Shown here one piece after another: positions 23,178 through 30,926 of a DNA stretch of 52,359 nucleotides. The stretch lies in IMG/VR virus record IMGVR_UViG_3300007734_000723, positions 1 to 52,359 of that record, one strand, 5' to 3'. The first letter of the stretch is position 1, and each line of letters opens with the position of its first letter. The translations under genes and the position numbers were made by a program. The notes beneath the pieces are model-generated. The model made no database searches. It was not told where the DNA came from and worked only from the letters and a program-made list of their open reading frames with translations. This DNA is from a virus.

Positions 23178-23848
23178 GCCTGTTTCCCGAACTCGACAAC
23201 CCGAAAACGAGAGCGGTACTCCGCAGTCGCGAGTCGAAGCCCTTCACGCGCACGCTCGCGAAATGCGATGAAATCTATACGCCGCCCTACGCGCTTCTGC
23301 CCGAACTGGTTGCGATGTTGCGGGCGTTCGTGGGAGACGGCTACGTATGGGAGCCGTGCGCGGGACAGGGACACCTGAGCGGGTATCTGCGTGAGGCTGG
23401 GTTCAACGTGGTGGCTACGACGCTAGGTAACGAGGTGAGGGACATTCCCGCCGCGTGGGAGTGTGAGGAGTTGGAGGCATGGGACGGGGATTTCCTGAAC
23501 GCGCCGAACTGTTTGCGATGCAGAAACGAGATTCGCGCCATCGTGACGAACCCGCCGTTTTCGATTAGCGACAGGATTATTCAGGATGCGCTCGTGTTCA
23601 AGGGTGCGGTGGCGTTGCTACTGCCCAACTCTCGCCTGAACGGGGTAGCGCGACATGAGACGTATGACAGATGCGGGTATCCCTACGTGCTAATACCCAA
23701 CAGGCGAATCAACTACATCACGCCCCGAAACGGCAAGAGCGCCCAGCAGGATACCTACTGGTTTTGTTGGGGCATGGGCGAAGAGGGGCGGTATAAATCT
23801 GTGAAAATGGACAGGCGAATGAGACCTAGAATGTTGAGGGGGAGATGA
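23174..23848 (+). CDS. DNA adenine methyltransferase-like protein
   Basis: A 224-residue protein with a TTG start at 23174 overlapping the previous TGA. The SAM-binding motif EPCAGQGHLS lies at residues 60-69 and the catalytic NPPF motif at 126-129. No target-recognition domain is obvious, so it is a compact enzyme as in other phages. It probably protects phage DNA from restriction or alters regulation. Sequence specificity cannot be read from the sequence. Confidence 0.82.
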   Translation: MSLFPELDNPKTRAVLRSRESKPFTRTLAKCDEIYTPPYALLPELVAMLRAFVGDGYVWEPCAGQGHLSGYLREAGFNVVATTLGNEVRDIPAAWECEELEAWDGDFLNAPNCLRCRNEIRAIVTNPPFSISDRIIQDALVFKGAVALLLPNSRLNGVARHETYDRCGYPYVLIPNRRINYITPRNGKSAQQDTYWFCWGMGEEGRYKSVKMDRRMRPRMLRGR

Positions 23849-24591
23849 GCAGTACTCCTAAATTCTCTACGACTCGCGAGGTGCGGAACCTCTCAGGACT
23901 CCTGCGCCAGTTTATGCTGACCTCTAACGAATTCGAGGATGTGGGCAAAACGACAGGCGAGCAGGCGCGCGAGTTCATTACCCGATTCGTGGCGACGGAG
24001 GGGAACTACCACGTTCTGAAAGCGCAGTGGGGCAAGGCGACGGAGGCGACTCGCGAGCGGCTTATCTCCGAGTGGGAGTTCCTGCGGGGCAAAACAGAGG
24101 AGGCGAGGGCGGAGGAGTATACGCTTCGCCATAACCAGCGCGTCGCCAAGTCCGCCCCTCTGTTCGCCGCTATGGGGGCTTTGGAAGAGGTGGAGACGCT
24201 GACCACGCCAGAGCGCGTTATTCAGAACTGGAAAAACGACCATATCCGATTGCAGGAGATACTGGTAAAAGGGCGCGAGATTGACGCAAAGCGAGCGGAG
24301 AAGAAGGCTCTCAATATCAACGAGGCGACAACCGGAAGTCTCTCTATAAATCAGTGCCGGGTCTGGGCGCAACTGTTTAGGATTCACGGTGAAACCCCTA
24401 ATTTAGCAGGGGCGTGGGAGATGCTACGCGCTACTGGGGACGCAGGACTGCAACGCGAGATAATGACAGCGATAGTCCGCCACTTCATGGCAAACCCGCG
24501 CCGCGAACGGAAAACCGAGTTTGTTCAACAACTGTACAGACAGTCGTACCGCGCCTTGTGTGCGGCGCAACTCATAGAGCGAGGACTCTGA
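23845..24591 (+). CDS. Hypothetical protein of the replication region (248 aa)
   Basis: A soluble, helical, charged protein (TREVRNLSGLLRQFML and IDAKRAEKKALNINEA). It is coupled to its neighbours by ATGA and GATG overlaps between the methyltransferase and HNH genes. No recognised domain. Confidence 0.6.
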   Translation: MSSTPKFSTTREVRNLSGLLRQFMLTSNEFEDVGKTTGEQAREFITRFVATEGNYHVLKAQWGKATEATRERLISEWEFLRGKTEEARAEEYTLRHNQRVAKSAPLFAAMGALEEVETLTTPERVIQNWKNDHIRLQEILVKGREIDAKRAEKKALNINEATTGSLSINQCRVWAQLFRIHGETPNLAGAWEMLRATGDAGLQREIMTAIVRHFMANPRRERKTEFVQQLYRQSYRALCAAQLIERGL

Positions 24592-24965
24592 TGGAACCCT
24601 GCTACACCCGTACACGCCCTTACGAACCCACGCAACGCGCCGCAGATGGCAATTACTACTGCAAGCAGTGCAACGCCCTCCTGAGCGGCAGACGGACGGC
24701 GTACTGCTCTCGCGCCTGTGAAGACCTCTACCGAATCCCTCGCGACTGGAATTTTGCCAGACATTTAGCGCGGCGGCGCGACAAATACAAGTGCGTGCGA
24801 TGCGCGGCGCGGGGCACTCACGAGGTTGACCACATCCTGCCTGTTTCGGAGGGCGGAGGGGGTTGCGGGTTGGATAATTTGCGGACTCTCTGTGTCTGTT
24901 GCCATAGACACGAAACGAGGAAACTGGCGGCGCGACGGGCGGAACAACGGAAAGGGGCGCGATAG
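24591..24965 (+). CDS. HNH endonuclease
   Basis: Start chosen at ATG 24591, adjoining the previous stop. The 124-residue protein has an N-terminal zinc finger (CKQC…CSRAC) and a C-terminal HNH domain: CVRC, HEVDHILPVSEGG (Asp80, His81), LDNLRTLCVCCHRHET (Asn96, His105). It could be a replication or homing-type nuclease. It lies directly before the replication initiator. Confidence 0.88.
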   Translation: MEPCYTRTRPYEPTQRAADGNYYCKQCNALLSGRRTAYCSRACEDLYRIPRDWNFARHLARRRDKYKCVRCAARGTHEVDHILPVSEGGGGCGLDNLRTLCVCCHRHETRKLAARRAEQRKGAR

Positions 24966-25958
24966 ATGGCTAGAATACGCTCAATACGACCTGAGTTTTG
25001 GTCAGATAGCAAAATGTGTCACCTCCCTCCGCTGGGGCGGCTCTTCTATATCTCGCTGTGGAATTTCGCTGATGATTTCGGGCGCGGGCGGGCGTTGCCG
25101 AAGGAGCTTGTAGGGTTCGCGTTCCCTGCCGACGAGGACATTGAAGCGTCTCATGTCAAGCAGTGGCTTAAACTGCTCTCCGATATGGGTTGCATAACGC
25201 TCTATGATTTCGAGGGGTTGCCCTGTTTCCAGATAAATAATTGGGGAGACCACCAGAAGACCGAGAAGCCTACGCCATCGCGATTCCCCGCCCCGATGGG
25301 TTACAGGCAAAGCCTCCCCGAAGCCTCCCCGAATAAGTCGGGGACTACTCCCCAAAGCCTCCCCGAAGCCTCCCCGAATGAGTCGGGGACTTATGGGGGG
25401 GTAGGAAATAGGAATCAGGAAATAGGAAATAGGAATCAGGAAATAGGGGGGGAGTCGCGCACAGGCGCAAGGGGTGACGAACCCGCCAACGACATCCCCC
25501 CATCCGCCCCTTTGAAGATTTCAGCGGAGGCAGAGGCTCGGCAGACATTTGGCTTCACGCCGAACTTGGAGACCCCTTCGCCGAAACCAGCGCACCCCGA
25601 CCCTGCGAGTCCCTACCCGCTCAAGCTCTACCAGCAGGGTGCGGCGCAGGGCTACTCGTTGGCTGAGATACGAGAGGCGGGGCGTATCGCTCACGAAGAG
25701 CGTGGGGTGTCTCTGGGCGGAACATTCGCCTCTTACGCCTCGAAATGCCTGCCGAAAGCGCGGGAGAACCTCGCCAACAAGCCAACCATGCCGCCGCCGA
25801 TTGACCCCGAAGAGGCGAAACGAGCGAAGGCTCTCCGAGAGGCGGAACGCGCCGCGTGGGAGGCGGAACAACTCGCGGACTTAGACCGCAAAATCGAAAA
25901 CGGGCGACGAAAACGGGAGGAGAGGGAGCGAAATGAACAAGCAACTGCCACCGCGTAG
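24966..25958 (+). CDS. Phage replication initiator / replisome organiser
   Basis: A 330-residue protein. The N-terminal 100 residues (MARIRSIRPEFWSDSKM, then GRLFYISLWNFADDFGR) form the winged-helix domain typical of phage replisome organisers. A Pro/Ser-rich linker with exact repeats (QSLPEASPN twice, GNRNQEI twice) follows at 115-160. The C-terminal part (about 200-265) contains YPLKLYQQGAAQGYSLAEIR, and the end is a highly charged helix. The linker DNA carries iteron-like repeats, as in lambda gene O. Confidence 0.78.
   Translation: MARIRSIRPEFWSDSKMCHLPPLGRLFYISLWNFADDFGRGRALPKELVGFAFPADEDIEASHVKQWLKLLSDMGCITLYDFEGLPCFQINNWGDHQKTEKPTPSRFPAPMGYRQSLPEASPNKSGTTPQSLPEASPNESGTYGGVGNRNQEIGNRNQEIGGESRTGARGDEPANDIPPSAPLKISAEAEARQTFGFTPNLETPSPKPAHPDPASPYPLKLYQQGAAQGYSLAEIREAGRIAHEERGVSLGGTFASYASKCLPKARENLANKPTMPPPIDPEEAKRAKALREAERAAWEAEQLADLDRKIENGRRKREERERNEQATATA
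25308..25391 (+). repeat. Two 39-bp iterons with palindromes inside the initiator gene
   Basis: 25308-25346 and 25353-25391 are the same 39 bases with one difference (AATAAG or AATGAG), at a 45-bp period. Each holds two AAGCCTCCCCGA motifs and ends with CCCCGA-5 nt-TCGGGG. This is the expected place and form for initiator-binding sites of a phage origin. Confidence 0.75.
25404..25445 (+). repeat. Two exact 21-bp AT-richer repeats
   Basis: GGAAATAGGAATCAGGAAAT plus A is repeated head to tail at 25404-25424 and 25425-25445. It is purine-biased and AT-richer than its surroundings, and so could be the unwinding element beside the iterons. It encodes GNRNQEI twice. Confidence 0.7.
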
Positions 25959-26535
25959 TTGGCGCGGGCTTCGGAGCGTTGAGAGTATGATTGAGAGAGC
26001 GGAAAATCTGCTTGACGAGGGGCAGAACCTGCCGACCGACCTCTGGCTGGCTCTTGTTTGGGAGCGCACAGACCTGCCGACGCGGTTTTATTGCTGGGGA
26101 GAGGGCGGGGGTAGGCAGCGTCCGGGATGGTTTTTCGGCGAATCGTGGTGGACTCCGCGAGATGTTTGCGACCCGCAAGGCGTTTGGGTACGCAAAAGCG
26201 CGGCGACGGTTGAGCGACTGATTCCGTTTTTGCTGGACGCAGAACAGCACTCGCTGGCGCACAACACGTTTCACGGATTCGCCGAGAGGGCGGAGGACAC
26301 TCTGGCGGCGTTACGAGAGGTGCGGAGGCGTATCGGGCGACTCTCGGACGGCATGAGCGTTGCGCCTCTGGTCGCGATAGAGCGCAAGGGGGCGGGAAGA
26401 AAAGCGAAGTCTCTTTTTGCCTCCGACCCGACTCCAATCTCTGAGCGAGAGGTGCGGGAACTGGCGGAACGCAACGCAGATAATGGGAGAGTGGTTCCTG
26501 ATATTGGCTTTTTGGACTATGAGGGCGCGGCGTGA
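25933..26535 (+). CDS. Hypothetical protein (200 aa)
   Basis: Its ATG lies inside the end of the initiator gene. N-terminal half has Trp-rich segments (LPTDLWLALVWERTD and PGWFFGESWWTPRDV); the C-terminal half is helical and charged. No family known. The overlap with the initiator suggests a linked replication role. Confidence 0.5.
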   Translation: MNKQLPPRSWRGLRSVESMIERAENLLDEGQNLPTDLWLALVWERTDLPTRFYCWGEGGGRQRPGWFFGESWWTPRDVCDPQGVWVRKSAATVERLIPFLLDAEQHSLAHNTFHGFAERAEDTLAALREVRRRIGRLSDGMSVAPLVAIERKGAGRKAKSLFASDPTPISEREVRELAERNADNGRVVPDIGFLDYEGAA

Positions 26536-26708
26536 ATGATGACTCGCCAACCGACTTTGAGACCGCGAAGGAACGCTGGCACAGGGCGGTGCGCTACGCT
26601 GAGAGCGTGAGGTACGGCAAAGCGTCCGAGTATGCACTGGCGAGAGCGGAAGCGGAGCGGTTGGCGAGAGAGGCGGTGAAACGGATGGAAGGAGGGGGCG
26701 AAGTGTGA
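26532..26708 (+). CDS. Small helical protein (58 aa, GTG start)
   Basis: GTG 26532 overlaps the previous stop (GTGA). The product is almost wholly charged helix: FETAKERWHRAVRYAESVRY, then an Ala/Arg/Glu segment. It ends over the next gene's start. No family known. Confidence 0.5.
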   Translation: MNDDSPTDFETAKERWHRAVRYAESVRYGKASEYALARAEAERLAREAVKRMEGGGEV

Positions 26709-26884
26709 TACTGACGTTCGGGAAACACAAGGGGCTTGACATTGAGGAGGTGGACTCGGACTACCTGCGCTGGATGCTTCGCGCTATCCCGCAACTTGAC
26801 GAGGAGTACAAAAAAGAGATTATCAAGGAACTGGATGAGCGCGTCCACAGGGATGTAGGTACATTCGATTTTGACAAGGAGTAG
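26705..26884 (+). CDS. DUF3820-like small protein (59 aa)
   Basis: GTG 26705 overlaps the previous stop. The sequence MILTFGKHKGLDIEEVDSDY is followed by LRWMLRAIPQLDEEYKKEI. The FGKHKG…YL-WM pattern is that of the short domain (DUF3820, exonuclease X C-terminal type) found in phages and nucleases. Function unknown. Confidence 0.68.
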   Translation: MILTFGKHKGLDIEEVDSDYLRWMLRAIPQLDEEYKKEIIKELDERVHRDVGTFDFDKE

Positions 26885-26887
26885 AGC

Positions 26888-27091
26888 ATGAGAATATCAA
26901 GATACGCCTCGATACTGACACTGGGCATGATGGAGATGGGCAGAATGGCCCCTATCGAGAGTCGGACTCGCGTGGAGCCGCTACGCCCCGAATACGCCTA
27001 TATCTGCCCCACAGTTCGGGAGGATCCGCGCAAGCGTGAGAAGCGCATGAGGGCGAGACGGGCGCAACGATTACGGAAACGGAGGATGTGA
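26888..27091 (+). CDS. Small very basic protein (67 aa)
   Basis: The C-terminal 25 residues are nearly all Arg/Lys (REDPRKREKRMRARRAQRLR), suggesting nucleic-acid binding. The start follows the previous stop by three bases. No family known. Confidence 0.5.
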   Translation: MRISRYASILTLGMMEMGRMAPIESRTRVEPLRPEYAYICPTVREDPRKREKRMRARRAQRLRKRRM

Positions 27092-27342
27092 TGAGCAGGT
27101 ATCACAGTCATCAGCAACTTTTGAGACCTCTCCCGTATATGCCGCTAGGACTGAACCTCTACGACCTCTCGGCGGATTACCACTATCGCCAGAGGACAGA
27201 ACACGCTCTCACTCGCACGCAACCGCTTTGCTGTACTTGTGCCCAGCATGGGGCGTGGCGAACGGTAGGGGAGGGTAAGCGCGGGTTCTGCGACTCGTGT
27301 TGGGAGAGTTATGTACGTTTTCAGAAAGGCGAAACAGCATGA
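27091..27342 (+). CDS. Small zinc-finger protein (83 aa)
   Basis: ATG 27091 is used; GTG 27088 is an alternative. The C-terminal half has CCTCAQHG and CDSCWESY, a probable four-cysteine zinc site; the N-terminus is His/Tyr-rich. It is one of several small zinc-finger genes in 27-28.3 kb. Confidence 0.52.
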   Translation: MSRYHSHQQLLRPLPYMPLGLNLYDLSADYHYRQRTEHALTRTQPLCCTCAQHGAWRTVGEGKRGFCDSCWESYVRFQKGETA

Positions 27343-27761
27343 GCAAGCACACACCCGCCCCGTGGGTCGGCGACAATCACGGCTACGTTTGGGCGGAAAA
27401 CGGACAGATGACGATATGCACGATTCGAGGTTGGGGACACCTGACGGGCGTAGGGGCTATGAACCTCTTCGTCACCGATGCGATAGAGATTCAAGACGCG
27501 AACCAACGCCTGATATGCGCCGCGCCGGAGCTGCTGGAGGCGTTGCAGTGTCAGGCGGATTATGAGATGTATATGCGCGTCAATTTGGGGTCTCAGATTG
27601 AGATATGCGCGAAATGGCTACCTCGCATAGAAGAGTTGTTTCCGAAAAACGAGAGTCCGCGACAAGCCTGTTCTGCATGGGCTAGGCACGAGTTTGCGAT
27701 GTTACCAGAACTGCTGAGGCGCAAGGCACTCGCGAAGGCGCTGGGGGAGGATGTAGGATGA
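27339..27761 (+). CDS. Conserved phage protein of the HTPAPW type (140 aa)
   Basis: I chose ATG 27339 (overlap with previous stop). It starts MSKHTPAPWVGDNHGYVW and has IQDANQRLICAAPELLEALQ, a pattern very common in small phage accessory proteins (HTPGPW…ANA-LI-AAPELLEAL). Function unknown. Overlaps the next gene (ATGA). Confidence 0.75.
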   Translation: MSKHTPAPWVGDNHGYVWAENGQMTICTIRGWGHLTGVGAMNLFVTDAIEIQDANQRLICAAPELLEALQCQADYEMYMRVNLGSQIEICAKWLPRIEELFPKNESPRQACSAWARHEFAMLPELLRRKALAKALGEDVG

Positions 27762-28093
27762 GCGATAAATTCTGCCTAGTGTGTGGGAACAGGCTCGTAA
27801 GGCGCGAGGATGAGCAAAAATGCAATTTCCAAGACCGCACCACCTGCTCTAAACAGTGCGCCATCCGTAAAATGGTGCAAACCCGTAATGGGGTAAATCC
27901 TCCGCCAGCCTCGCCGCGAATCAAATACTGCCACTACTGCCAAGCGTTGCCTGTGCAGGAGAGTAGTGACTTCTGCTCTGACGAGTGCCTGAATGCCCAC
28001 TTTAAGCCCGTGAGAACGCCTGCCGCCGTAACGTGTCCGAAATGCTCCCGAATGGCGACGCATGGCAAATACTGTTCCCGACATGGAGATTAA
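27758..28093 (+). CDS. Multi-zinc-finger protein (111 aa)
   Basis: It has four Cys pairs (CLVCGN, CSKQC, CHYCQ/CSDEC, CPKC and a final CSRHG), fitting two or three zinc knuckles. Possibly a nucleic-acid binding or translational regulator. No assigned family. Confidence 0.55.
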   Translation: MSDKFCLVCGNRLVRREDEQKCNFQDRTTCSKQCAIRKMVQTRNGVNPPPASPRIKYCHYCQALPVQESSDFCSDECLNAHFKPVRTPAAVTCPKCSRMATHGKYCSRHGD

Positions 28094-28096
28094 GAC

Positions 28097-28306
28097 GTGA
28101 CAGCCAACCTCCCGAAACTGACCGCCGTCTACTGCCCGATACATCGCCGCTATGTGGGGTCTATCGAACCCGACTCAGGCGCGGTCTATCTATGCCCCAA
28201 GTGCAAGCGGGCGAACATCGCAGCGCGACTCAGAGAGGGGCGGCTGGAAATCATCCTCACCCAAGAAATTGTGACAAAAAAAGAGGAGGTATTGACAACT
28301 CCCTAG
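28097..28306 (+). CDS. Zinc-ribbon protein, last gene of the early operon (69 aa)
   Basis: GTG 28097 start. It contains AVYCPIHRRYVG and YLCPKCKRANIAARL, a small ribbon similar in layout to Com-type phage regulators. The next promoter (28292) lies inside its last codons, so this is where early transcription hands over to late. Confidence 0.5.
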   Translation: MTANLPKLTAVYCPIHRRYVGSIEPDSGAVYLCPKCKRANIAARLREGRLEIILTQEIVTKKEEVLTTP

Positions 28307-28321
28307 AATACTTCGTATACT
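28292..28321 (+). promoter_or_regulatory. Promoter upstream of tRNA and late genes
   Basis: TTGACA at 28292-28297 and TATACT at 28316-28321 with an 18-bp spacer form a strong sigma70-type promoter inside the end of the preceding gene. It would transcribe the 28.3-28.45 kb leader, the tRNA and possibly the late operon. Confidence 0.68.
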
Positions 28322-28353
28322 GTAAGTAATTCAATACTTTTAAGGGATGCCTA

Positions 28354-28403
28354 GTCGCTTTAGCGACGCTATGCCCGTCATTTCGCTCTTACCGTTCGCG
28401 GTA
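28354..28403 (+). other. Leader region with two small hairpins
   Basis: The gap 28307-28444 holds no gene. GTCGC-TTTA-GCGAC (28354-28367, slightly overlapping arms) and TACCG-TTCG-CGGTA (28390-28403, stable TTCG loop) lie between the promoter and the tRNA. They may be processing or antitermination structures. Confidence 0.45.
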
Positions 28404-28444
28404 GGGGTGATTTGGCGGGCTTTTCTGTTTTCTGTGTGTTTTAT

Positions 28445-28520
28445 TGCGGGGTGGAGCAGATGGCGGCTCGCCAGTCTCATAATCTGGAGGTCGAAGGTTC
28501 GAGTCCTTCCCCCGCTCCCA
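28445..28520 (+). tRNA. tRNA-Met or tRNA-Ile2, anticodon CAT, with encoded CCA
   Basis: The cloverleaf folds: acceptor TGCGGGG/CCCCGCT, D-stem GAGC/GCTC, anticodon stem CCAGT/TCTGG with loop CTCATAA, and T-arm GAAGG-TTCGAGT-CCTTC, then C and CCA. Position 1-72 is T·T and 31-39 is T·T, both unpaired. An unpaired 1-72 is a hallmark of initiator tRNA, but the GGG/CCC anticodon-stem pairs of initiators are absent. It lies between early and late operons. Confidence 0.82.
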
Positions 28521-28542
28521 ATTTTATCTCGGAGGTCGGCGA

Positions 28543-28821
28543 ATGTCAGACGAGCGAGGCGGGTTCCAAGAGCCTGCAAGCAAACTAAACTTAATGCTCT
28601 CCGTCGTGGGGCTTGCGATAACGTTGCTGGGCGCGTTGTCTGTGAGTGTCGCTAAATCTCAGGACACGCAAAACAGGGTGACGGAACTCCTCTCCGCACG
28701 TGCAGACCACGAGTCGCGCATACGGGGCGTGGAAGCCACCTGCGGGGTTGTGCAGACCGCCCTCACGGACATTAAAGACCGGCTCCAACGCATCGAGCGA
28801 AAACTGGACGGCTCGAAATGA
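28543..28821 (+). CDS. Membrane protein with coiled coil (possible lysis accessory)
   Basis: A 92-residue protein: a membrane helix at about 17-36 (LMLSVVGLAITLLGALSVSV), then a coiled coil to the end (LTDIKDRLQRIERKLDG). This is the mirror image of XhlA, which has the coiled coil first. With the next small membrane protein it could form a holin/accessory pair. Not proven. Confidence 0.5.
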   Translation: MSDERGGFQEPASKLNLMLSVVGLAITLLGALSVSVAKSQDTQNRVTELLSARADHESRIRGVEATCGVVQTALTDIKDRLQRIERKLDGSK

Positions 28822-29036
28822 CCAAACGTGACTTAGGTACCCTCCGCGCTCAGTACGAGGCGCAAAAGAGACAGGTAGACCGGAAGCGGCAGGGGATAAC
28901 CACGCTGACCGCCCTCGCGTTGTATGTGGTGGCTCATGCGGACGCTATTAGGCAACTCGTGCCGACTCAGTGGGCTGGCGCGGTGGTGGTGGTGATTGCG
29001 GTAGCCCATGCGTTCGCGCAAGAGCCGGGGAAGTGA
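28818..29036 (+). CDS. Holin-like small membrane protein (72 aa)
   Basis: The ATG overlaps the previous stop (ATGA). A charged N-terminal helix is followed by two hydrophobic segments (ITTLTALALYVVAHA and WAGAVVVVIAVAHAFA). This suits a small holin. No endolysin gene was recognised nearby, so the assignment is tentative. Confidence 0.45.
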   Translation: MTKRDLGTLRAQYEAQKRQVDRKRQGITTLTALALYVVAHADAIRQLVPTQWAGAVVVVIAVAHAFAQEPGK

Positions 29037-29089
29037 GGTTTGAGATATTTTTGAGCAGTTTTTGAGCGCTTTTTGAATAGGGTAATTCG

Positions 29090-29497
29090 ATGGTAAATCC
29101 TGATACAGAGGCGGAGGTTGTAGGCTCGATTGTCGCAGGGTTGAGTCTTAATGCTATCGCCAAGAAATACAAACTAGCGCGGAATACCGTTATGGCGATT
29201 CGCGCTCGCCACTTCAAAGAGGGGGAGATTCCCGCTCGTCAGTCGGAAGCGAAGCAAGAGCAGGTAGAGCAGGCGATTGAGCGGCAGAAGTCTACGATGG
29301 ACGAAAAGTTGGCGGACGCTGTAGACAGCGGGTTGGACTATCTGAAGCGAATCCCTGTGAGAACATCACGAGATGCTTATATCGACAGTCAAACGGGGCG
29401 GGATAACGCGGCATTGTACCGAGAGATTAAAGACTTCACGCTTCAAATTCTCGAAGCCGCAGGGGGCGCAGAAGAAGAGTTCACCGAACCGGATTAA
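29090..29497 (+). CDS. Terminase small subunit
   Basis: A 135-residue protein with an N-terminal HTH (VAGLSLNAIAKKYKLARNTV) and helical, charged rest, directly before the large terminase. TerS binds the packaging site and recruits TerL. The overlap with the large subunit is unusually long in the annotated frame. Confidence 0.75.
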   Translation: MVNPDTEAEVVGSIVAGLSLNAIAKKYKLARNTVMAIRARHFKEGEIPARQSEAKQEQVEQAIERQKSTMDEKLADAVDSGLDYLKRIPVRTSRDAYIDSQTGRDNAALYREIKDFTLQILEAAGGAEEEFTEPD

Positions 29498-30926
29498 CCT
29501 CTTTGAAAACTTCATATCGAAAGTACGTCCGACCTACCAGATGTATCGCCACTGCGAGGAACTGATTTCGGTTTTGCAGAGAGTCGCGGACGGAGAACTC
29601 AAGCGCGTCATGGTGTTCATGCCACCCCGCCACTCCAAAAGCGAGACGGTAAGCAGATTGTTTCCCGCTTACTACCTGCAACGCTATCCGGAGCGGAGCG
29701 TGGGGCTTACCTCCTACTCGATAGACTTGGCGCGAACTCTAAGCAGAGCGGCGCGTAGCAACTTCATCGAAGCGGGGGGCGAACTCTCGAAGACCGCGAC
29801 AGCAGTGACGCACTGGGAGACCAAGCAGGGCGGCGCGATGTGGAGCGCGGGAGTCGGCGGCGCGATAACAGGCAAGGGCGGTCATTTACTCATTGTTGAC
29901 GACCCTGTGAAAAACGCGGCGGACGCGGACTCGGAGCAGCTGCGCGAGAAGGTCAAGGACTGGTACGACTCCACGTTCTACACCAGATTGGAGCCAGAGG
30001 GCGCGATTGTGATAGTTCAGACGCGCTGGCATGAGGACGATTTGAGCGGGTGGTTGCTCTCGCAGGAGGGCGACGAAGAGGAGGACGCGGAGGGCTGGTA
30101 CATTGTCAACCTGCCCGGACTGGCGGAGGAGCCTGTCGCATTTCCGTCCTCATGCACGGTTCACCCCGACTGGCGGGAGGTTGGCGAGGCGTTGTGCGAG
30201 GAGCGTTATCCGAAAGCCCGACTCGCGAGAGTGGCGCGAAAAATCGGAGAGTACTGGTTCAACGCACTCTTCCAGCAACGACCCCGCGCCCGTGAAGGCA
30301 ACATCTTCAAGCGCATCTGGTTCGAGAGTCGGTATAAGTCGCTCCCGGACTTCAAAGCGGTTTATACGATGTGGGATACCGCGCTTAAAGCGCAGGAGAA
30401 GAACGACGAAACCGCGTGCGCTGTGTGGGGCGAAGGGGTAGACGGCCTTCTCTATCTCTTGAGAGTCGCGCATGGACGATGGGAGACGCCCGACGTTGCG
30501 GATTTTCTCATTGAGCAAGCCTATTGGTTGCGCGAACTGTATGGCGACCTCTACGTTGGGGATTTTGTGGAGGATAAGGTTTCCGGCACGACACTCATGC
30601 AGTATCTTCGCCGCCACGAAGACCCCGATACAGAGCGCGGGTATGACGGGAAGCGGCTTGTGGTGACGGCGGTGCAGGTCGAAGCCGACAAGGTGTCGCG
30701 GGCGCACGGCGTGACCCCGCTCTGCGAATCGGAGCGTGTGCGGTTGCCAGACAGCGGCATCTTCCCCGATACGCGGGGATGGGTCGCCAAGTTTATTGAC
30801 CAGTTGCTGGGCTTCCCCGGCAAGCATGACGACATGGTGGACGTGTTTGTCTACGGCATAAAGCGATTTATGGGGACGCTCGGTAAAAAGAGCGCAAAAC
30901 GGACGAAGGCAAAGGGATACGTTTAG
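29373..30926 (+). CDS. Terminase large subunit
   Basis: The packaging ATPase/nuclease. The Walker-A-like MPPRHSKSET lies at residues 83-92, Walker B LLIVDD at 172-177, and the nuclease acidic residues at YTMWDTA, GDFVEDKVSG and KHDDMVD. The start is uncertain: ATG 29373 gives a 125-base overlap with TerS, and the first 40 residues do not look like the family. Conserved sequence starts near NRINLFENFISK, where no ATG, GTG or TTG exists before 29540. A rare ATT start near 29493 or a +1 frameshift from TerS is possible. Confidence 0.9.
   Translation: MLISTVKRGGITRHCTERLKTSRFKFSKPQGAQKKSSPNRINLFENFISKVRPTYQMYRHCEELISVLQRVADGELKRVMVFMPPRHSKSETVSRLFPAYYLQRYPERSVGLTSYSIDLARTLSRAARSNFIEAGGELSKTATAVTHWETKQGGAMWSAGVGGAITGKGGHLLIVDDPVKNAADADSEQLREKVKDWYDSTFYTRLEPEGAIVIVQTRWHEDDLSGWLLSQEGDEEEDAEGWYIVNLPGLAEEPVAFPSSCTVHPDWREVGEALCEERYPKARLARVARKIGEYWFNALFQQRPRAREGNIFKRIWFESRYKSLPDFKAVYTMWDTALKAQEKNDETACAVWGEGVDGLLYLLRVAHGRWETPDVADFLIEQAYWLRELYGDLYVGDFVEDKVSGTTLMQYLRRHEDPDTERGYDGKRLVVTAVQVEADKVSRAHGVTPLCESERVRLPDSGIFPDTRGWVAKFIDQLLGFPGKHDDMVDVFVYGIKRFMGTLGKKSAKRTKAKGYV

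Noticed and set aside
25308-25445. Short regular repeats resembling a CRISPR array
   Set aside because: Only two units of each kind, in frame within a coding region, spacers of six bases or none, and no cas genes. Iterons explain them better.
25621-26437. Long leftward open frames opposite the initiator and following gene
   Set aside because: Pro/Arg/Ser-rich low-complexity products antisense to coupled rightward genes.
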